A DNA stretch of 8,965 nt from Eggerthellaceae bacterium. GTDB lineage: Bacteria > Actinomycetota > Coriobacteriia > Coriobacteriales > Eggerthellaceae. Both the position numbers and the translations under genes were made by a program. The notes beneath the pieces are model-generated. The model saw only the letters and a program-made list of their open reading frames with translations, ran no database searches and was not told where the DNA came from. Each line of letters opens with the position of its first letter. Position 1 is the first letter of the stretch. The stretch is taken from positions 1 to 8,965 of the forward strand of contig CAAEEV010000037.1 of the NCBI GenBank assembly GCA_900754955.1, read 5' to 3'. Below, piece by piece: positions 5,979 through 8,965 of the stretch.

Positions 5979-6293
5979 CGCGCGGGCGCTCTGCGGTGGG
6001 GTGCCTGCACGCAGCGGCGTCCCGTCTGCCTTGTGCGTCGGGGCAACCTGGCTACCGCGCCGCCCGCCCGTCTTGGGCTGCGACGCCCGCTTGCACGCCT
6101 TGCGTTGCGGCATGACGCCGCCCGCCCGCCTTGCGTTGCGGCATGACGCCGCCCGCCTTGCGCGCTTTGCGTTGCAACCCGGCACTGCCGCCCGCCGCTT
6201 GCTGAATCACCCGCTGCGGACGGCTCCGTCGCCCATGTCGCGCGCCGCGCGATGCTTTGCCGATTTTTTACGGTGCGAAAATGCACATCGGAG
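5979..6293. other. Intergenic region between the glycosyltransferase and permease genes
   Basis: No convincing gene apart from the small ORF near its right end. A short hairpin overlaps the stop codon (AGCGC 5977-5981, loop GCGG, GCGCT 5986-5990). The middle is occupied by 31-bp direct repeats and degenerate copies. Near the right end are a GC stem (TCGCGC 6238-6243 with GCGCGA 6247-6252), a T6 run (6264-6269) and a weak hairpin GTGC/GCAC (6273-6286). Confidence 0.55.
6096..6157 (+). repeat. Two perfect tandem 31-bp direct repeats
   Basis: Bases 6096-6126 and 6127-6157 are identical over 31 positions; the core reads TTGCGTTGCGGCATGACG and continues into CCGCCCGCC. A third, diverged copy follows (6166-6197: TTTGCGTTGC, then a CTGCCGCCCGCC end) and a fainter one precedes (about 6071-6090: TCTTGGGCTGCGACGCCCGC). 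There is no unique spacer between copies. This looks like slippage-type expansion of an intergenic element rather than a mobile element. Confidence 0.85.
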
Positions 6294-6297
6294 GATA

Positions 6298-6351
6298 ATG
6301 GGCAGCGTCATTCGTCTGGAACCCATCTCTCAGAGGAAGAAGTGCACATAG
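6298..6351 (+). CDS. Possible 17-codon ORF abutting the TauE-family gene
   Basis: ATG at 6298 is preceded by GGAGG (6290-6294, three-base spacing), the best Shine-Dalgarno match in this gap. It encodes MGSVIRLEPISQRKKCT and ends with TAG at 6349-6351, one base before the ATG of the permease at 6353. Such stop/start contact would allow ribosomes to pass to the permease gene, whose own site is poor. The same bases also read GATAAT, a -10-like hexamer (6294-6299), so the stretch may be a promoter and not a start region. The peptide has no recognisable function. Confidence 0.25.
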   Translation: MGSVIRLEPISQRKKCT

Positions 6352-6352
6352 C

Positions 6353-7201
6353 ATGGAAATCGTCGGCATGGCAATTGCGTCCATTCTGGTCGGCTTGGGG
6401 GTCGGCGTGCTGTCGGGCCTGCTCGGCATCGGCGGCGGCACTATCCTTGTGCCGGTGTTCAAGCTCGGTTTCGGGCTGAGCGCCATCGCGAGTACGGCCA
6501 CGTCGCTCTTCACGATCATCCCCACGTCGGTCTCCGGTGCGATCTCGCACATCCGCAACAAGAGCTGCATTCCCAAGCTCGGTGTCGCCGCCGGCCTCGG
6601 CGGAGCGGTCACCTCGTCGCTCGGAGTGTGGCTCGCGAGCATCTCGCCCGACTGGGCGATCATGGTCGCGGCCGCGATCATCATCGGCTACTCTTCCTTC
6701 ACGATGCTCAAGAAGGCGGCTTCGATGAAGCCTGCGAAGCGCGCGGCGGATGCTACCGCAGGCGCGACTGAAGGTGCTACGGCGGCTCCCGAACCCGAAG
6801 CGCTTCCCCCCGTTCCCTCCATGTCGGCCAAACAGCTCGCCATCGGTGCGGCGATCGGCCTCGTGGCGGGCGTGGCGTCGGGCTACGTCGGCGTGGGCGG
6901 CGGCTTCATCATGGTGCCGCTTATGACGCAGCTGCTTTCGACGCCCATGAAGCTCACCTCGGGCACCTCGCTCATCGCAGTGATGATTCTCGCGATTCCC
7001 GGCGTGATCGAGCAGGCGCTTCTGGGGAACGTGCACTGGGTGATCGGCATCGCCATCGCGTGCGGCTCCATCCCTGGCGCGGCGATCGGCGCTCGCCTTG
7101 TGCAGCGCGTGCCCGAGCGCACGCTGCGCTTCATCTTCGGCGGCTTCCTGCTCGTCGCTGCGGCGCTGCTCGTGGTCGAGCAGTGCGGTCTTCTGGGCTA
7201 A
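6353..7201 (+). CDS. TauE/SafE-family membrane permease (putative sulfite/organosulfonate or anion exporter)
   Basis: Integral membrane protein of 282 residues with the internal duplication typical of the family. The two half-repeats each start with a Gly-rich motif: GLLGIGGGTILVPV (22-35) and GYVGVGGGFIMVPLM (177-191). Each is followed by a helix with a Ser/Thr-rich turn (TATSLFTIIPTS 48-59; TSGTSLIAVMILAIP 202-216). About eight hydrophobic segments can be drawn. The halves are joined by a cytoplasmic-type linker (about 120-158) rich in Lys, Ala, Glu and Pro. Family members export sulfite, sulfoacetate or related anions, but substrate cannot be read from sequence and no sulfur-metabolism gene is adjacent. 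The start at 6353 has only AGAGGA 15 bases upstream, unusually far; translation may be coupled to the small ORF ending one base before. The next start, Met6 at 6368, has no ribosome binding site either. Confidence 0.9.
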   Translation: MEIVGMAIASILVGLGVGVLSGLLGIGGGTILVPVFKLGFGLSAIASTATSLFTIIPTSVSGAISHIRNKSCIPKLGVAAGLGGAVTSSLGVWLASISPDWAIMVAAAIIIGYSSFTMLKKAASMKPAKRAADATAGATEGATAAPEPEALPPVPSMSAKQLAIGAAIGLVAGVASGYVGVGGGFIMVPLMTQLLSTPMKLTSGTSLIAVMILAIPGVIEQALLGNVHWVIGIAIACGSIPGAAIGARLVQRVPERTLRFIFGGFLLVAAALLVVEQCGLLG

Positions 7202-7224
7202 CGTTCCCAGGGCGTGCGCCTGCG

Positions 7225-7240
7225 TGCCCGGAACCGGGCA
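7225..7240 (+). promoter_or_regulatory. 16-bp dyad over the -35 position of the kinase promoter
   Basis: TGCCCGGAACCGGGCA has 7-bp inverted arms around a two-base centre. It starts 23 bases after the permease stop and ends 19 bases before the kinase -10 hexamer, so its right arm covers the expected -35 position. It could be an operator for a dimeric regulator, or as RNA a hairpin that ends permease transcription. No U-run follows, which weakens the terminator reading. Confidence 0.45.
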
Positions 7241-7256
7241 GCGGGCGTGGACGGGC

Positions 7257-7265
7257 TGGTATACT
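7257..7265 (+). promoter_or_regulatory. Extended -10 promoter of the kinase, leaderless transcript predicted
   Basis: TGGTATACT is an extended -10 (TGn plus TATACT at 7260-7265). The kinase ATG at 7272 is the seventh base after the hexamer, exactly where transcription should begin, so the mRNA would start at or next to the start codon. No -35 match is evident at 7237-7242. Confidence 0.55.
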
Positions 7266-7271
7266 GGGGCT

Positions 7272-8627
7272 ATGAACGAGATCATAGACAACACCGAGTC
7301 GGCACGTCACGGCCTGCCGCGTTTCTTCAACCTCGAGATGCTCGCGGTGACGATCGCCGCGCTGTCGGCGGTGGTCATGGTATCGACGCTTGCCGCGCCC
7401 TCGGTCAACATGACCGTCATGATCGTGGCGGGTCTGCTGTTCACGCTCGCCGTGGTGTTCGTCATTCGCCTGCAGATGGACCCCGACTCCGTGCGCGCGC
7501 GTCAGTCCGACACCATGCTGCAGCTTTCGAGCGACATGCTCGACCTCATGAAGGACGGCTTGAACGAGCAGTCGGCGCAGGAGATCTGCGAGCTGCTGCT
7601 TCCGAGCACCGCTGCCATCGCCGTGGCGATCACCGACAAGGAGAACATCCTCGGGTACGCGGGTTTCCAGGAGGCGGAGAACCCCGCCGGCGGCGGTATC
7701 CGCACCCAGGCAACGCACGACACGCTCACCGACGGCGCGATGCGCGTGCTGCACTCGGCCGACGACATCGGCTTCCCCGTGCACGGCGCTTCCACCATCA
7801 ACGCGGCGATCATCGTTCCGCTGCGCGTCGGCGACAACATCGAGGGCACACTGAAGTTCTACTACCGCAACGCGAAGAAGATCACCGAAACGCAGAAGTC
7901 GATCGCGCAGGGTCTCGGCAAGCTGCTGTCGGTGCAGATGACCGCGCTCGAGATGGAAACGCAGCGCAAGCTCGCCACCGCCATGGAGCTCAAGATGCTC
8001 CAATCGCAGATCAACCCGCACTTCCTGTTCAACACCATCAACACCATCGCCTCGCTCATCCGCACCGATCCGATGAAGGCGCGCACGCTGCTGCGCGAGT
8101 TCGCGGTGTTCTACCGCCGCACGCTCGAGGATTCGTCGGAACGCATCATGCTGTCGCGCGAGATCGAGCAGACGATGCGCTACTTCTCGTTCGAGGTGGC
8201 GCGATTCGGCGAGGACCGCATCAGCCTGTATGTCGGCGGCGATCCCGAGGTGCAGGACATGCTCGTGCCGCCGTTCATCATCCAGCCGCTCGTGGAGAAC
8301 GCGGTGCGTCATGCCATGCCGTCCGAGGGGCGTCTCACCATTACGATCTCGGGCGAGGTCGATGGCGACGACGTCGTGGTGACGGTGTCAGACGACGGCG
8401 TGGGCATGGACGAGGAAACGTGCCAGCACATCATGCATCCCGCCTCGTCGACGGGCATGGGCATCGCCGTGAAGAACGTGTACGACCGTATGAAGGGCTT
8501 CTTCGGCGCCGACGCCGACATGAAGGTGGAAAGCGAGCTGGGGCGGGGCACCACCATCACGCTGCGCTTCCCCGACTGCGCGGTGAAGCCCGGCTCGATG
8601 GTGGGTGACGCGAGCCCCGTCGCATAG
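7272..8627 (+). CDS. LytS-type sensor histidine kinase with GAF-like domain
   Basis: Membrane sensor kinase of 451 residues. Two hydrophobic segments (about 22-40 and 47-66) form a short N-terminal hairpin anchor, unlike classical LytS, which has a five-to-six-helix 5TM domain. Residues about 95-225 resemble a GAF-type sensory domain, ending in a helical linker. The His_kinase core carries QSQINPHFLFNTINTI (245-260) with the phospho-acceptor His250. The ATPase part shows the N box VENAVRHAM (341-349), G1 DDGVGMD (374-380), G2 TGMGIAVKNV (394-403) and GRGT (424-427), so it looks catalytically intact. Such kinases normally phosphorylate LytTR-type regulators; none is visible, and the gene just downstream is a membrane protein. 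The reading frame is open back to 7098 inside the permease gene, but ATG 7272 is chosen because it follows the -10 element at leaderless spacing and no ribosome binding site is present upstream. Confidence 0.92.
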   Translation: MNEIIDNTESARHGLPRFFNLEMLAVTIAALSAVVMVSTLAAPSVNMTVMIVAGLLFTLAVVFVIRLQMDPDSVRARQSDTMLQLSSDMLDLMKDGLNEQSAQEICELLLPSTAAIAVAITDKENILGYAGFQEAENPAGGGIRTQATHDTLTDGAMRVLHSADDIGFPVHGASTINAAIIVPLRVGDNIEGTLKFYYRNAKKITETQKSIAQGLGKLLSVQMTALEMETQRKLATAMELKMLQSQINPHFLFNTINTIASLIRTDPMKARTLLREFAVFYRRTLEDSSERIMLSREIEQTMRYFSFEVARFGEDRISLYVGGDPEVQDMLVPPFIIQPLVENAVRHAMPSEGRLTITISGEVDGDDVVVTVSDDGVGMDEETCQHIMHPASSTGMGIAVKNVYDRMKGFFGADADMKVESELGRGTTITLRFPDCAVKPGSMVGDASPVA

Positions 8628-8649
8628 AGGGCGCGGGTGCCGACCTGTG

Positions 8650-8674
8650 GCGCATGTGGGTTGACCCATGCTGC
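8650..8674 (+). other. Hairpin downstream of the kinase gene
   Basis: GCATG (8652-8656) pairs with CATGC (8667-8671), extended by GC at 8650-8651 with GC at 8673-8674 across one bulged base; GG/CC can add inside. It lies 22 bases after the kinase stop, where a transcript end would be expected, but there is no U-run. Possible termination or 3'-end stabilising structure. Confidence 0.3.
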
Positions 8675-8728
8675 GCGACGTTGGCTTCAACTGCTGTTCG
8701 CAGTGGGGTATGAGTGCACCTTCGACCA

Positions 8729-8757
8729 TGGACAAGGGTATAGCGCTCGGATATGAT
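8729..8757 (+). promoter_or_regulatory. Sigma-70-type promoter of the last gene
   Basis: TGGACA (8729-8734) and TATGAT (8752-8757) are separated by exactly 17 bases, and each matches five of six consensus positions. Predicted transcription start is near 8764, giving a 35-base leader that contains GAGGAGAG before the GTG start at 8799. This is the best two-part promoter in the window and shows that the last gene is transcribed separately from the kinase. Confidence 0.65.
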
Positions 8758-8798
8758 CGACCTGGTGTCCATTTCCGATCGAGGAGAGACTGATCTGC

Positions 8799-8965
8799 GT
8801 GTTTGAGTTCCTGTCATCGCCGTTCGCGCTTGTCGCCATTGGCTTGGCGGTGCTCGCCGTTGCCATCGTTCTCCTCGTGATCTGGATTATTGCGCTTGAT
8901 CGCCGCATGCGCGGCGTGGTTGACGGTTTGGAGACCGAGCGGCGGAAGGTCGCCGAAATGCAGAT
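8799..8965 (+). CDS. N-terminal part of a membrane-anchored, coiled-coil-like protein (3' end cut off)
   Basis: The last 55 full codons run off the window. From GTG 8799: a short start MFEFLSSPFA, one strong hydrophobic helix (about 9-34, ending VIWIIAL), then a charged, heptad-like stretch with DRRMRGVVDGLETERRKVAEM (35-55). The layout, one N-terminal anchor followed by a cytoplasmic coiled coil, fits several families, including RmuC-like proteins and small uncharacterised membrane proteins; too little is visible to decide. GTG is preferred because it is the first usual start codon after GAGGAG (8781-8786). The spacing of 12 is long, so a nearby unusual start such as CTG 8790 cannot be excluded. 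In-frame TGA at 8754 bounds any extension. A dedicated promoter lies just upstream. Confidence 0.6.
   Translation, partial: MFEFLSSPFALVAIGLAVLAVAIVLLVIWIIALDRRMRGVVDGLETERRKVAEMQ

Noticed and set aside
6096..6157. Short CRISPR array from the 31-bp repeats
   Set aside because: The copies are directly adjacent with no unique spacers, and no cas genes are present.
6238..6269. Intrinsic terminator (GC stem plus T6)
   Set aside because: The stem ends 11 bases before the T-run, too far for a standard intrinsic terminator; the T-run could equally belong to the upstream part of a promoter.
7098..7271. Upstream start of the kinase inside the permease gene
   Set aside because: The extension would be a different-frame translation of permease codons with a Cys/Ser-rich product and no ribosome binding site; the -10 at leaderless spacing supports 7272.
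1..8965. Mobile element, toxin-antitoxin or phage defence locus
   Set aside because: No transposase, integrase, terminal inverted repeats, paired small genes or defence domains are visible; the genes are housekeeping, transport and sensing functions of uniform composition.

Overview
The window is very GC-rich, densely coded and entirely plus-strand. Protein types, GC content, leaderless-looking promoter geometry and gene mix suggest an actinobacterial gut anaerobe of the Coriobacteriia (Eggerthellaceae-like). That placement is inference from style and gene content, not from a marker gene. Base composition is even throughout, and I see no insertion sequence, integrase, CRISPR array, tRNA or rRNA.

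Layout. (1) Positions 1-3294 form a tight three-gene cluster: the 3' part of a TrkH-type potassium transporter, a secreted and membrane-anchored protein with a probable OB-fold domain, and the ribosome-assembly GTPase RsgA. Each stop overlaps the next start as TGATG, so the three are probably co-transcribed and translationally coupled. (2) A 501-base intergenic region (3295-3795) ends in a roughly 250-nt leader with several strong stem-loops ahead of queT, which encodes the substrate-binding membrane subunit of an ECF transporter for queuosine precursors. An extended -10 promoter sits at its head and an 11-codon ORF starts almost at the predicted transcript 5' end. (3) After a 212-base gap comes a GT-A (family 2-like) glycosyltransferase with its own promoter-like -10 and a 5' stem-loop. 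(4) A 374-base gap carries two perfect 31-bp tandem repeats with degenerate copies around them, then a possible 17-codon ORF touching a TauE/SafE-family membrane permease. (5) A LytS-type sensor histidine kinase (two membrane segments, GAF-like domain, His_kinase/HATPase) appears to be read from a leaderless transcript, and a 16-bp dyad covers its -35 position. (6) The window ends in the first 55 codons of a membrane-anchored, coiled-coil-like protein behind a good sigma-70-type promoter.

The genes do not form one pathway. Only trkH/OB-fold protein/rsgA look like an operon; the others are separate transcription units for queuosine precursor uptake, glycosylation, anion or sulfur-compound export and envelope sensing. 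I found no clear novel defence or mobile system. The most interesting signals are regulatory: the structured queT leader, the leaderless kinase start with its dyad, and the uncharacterised exported OB-fold protein coupled to trkH and rsgA.
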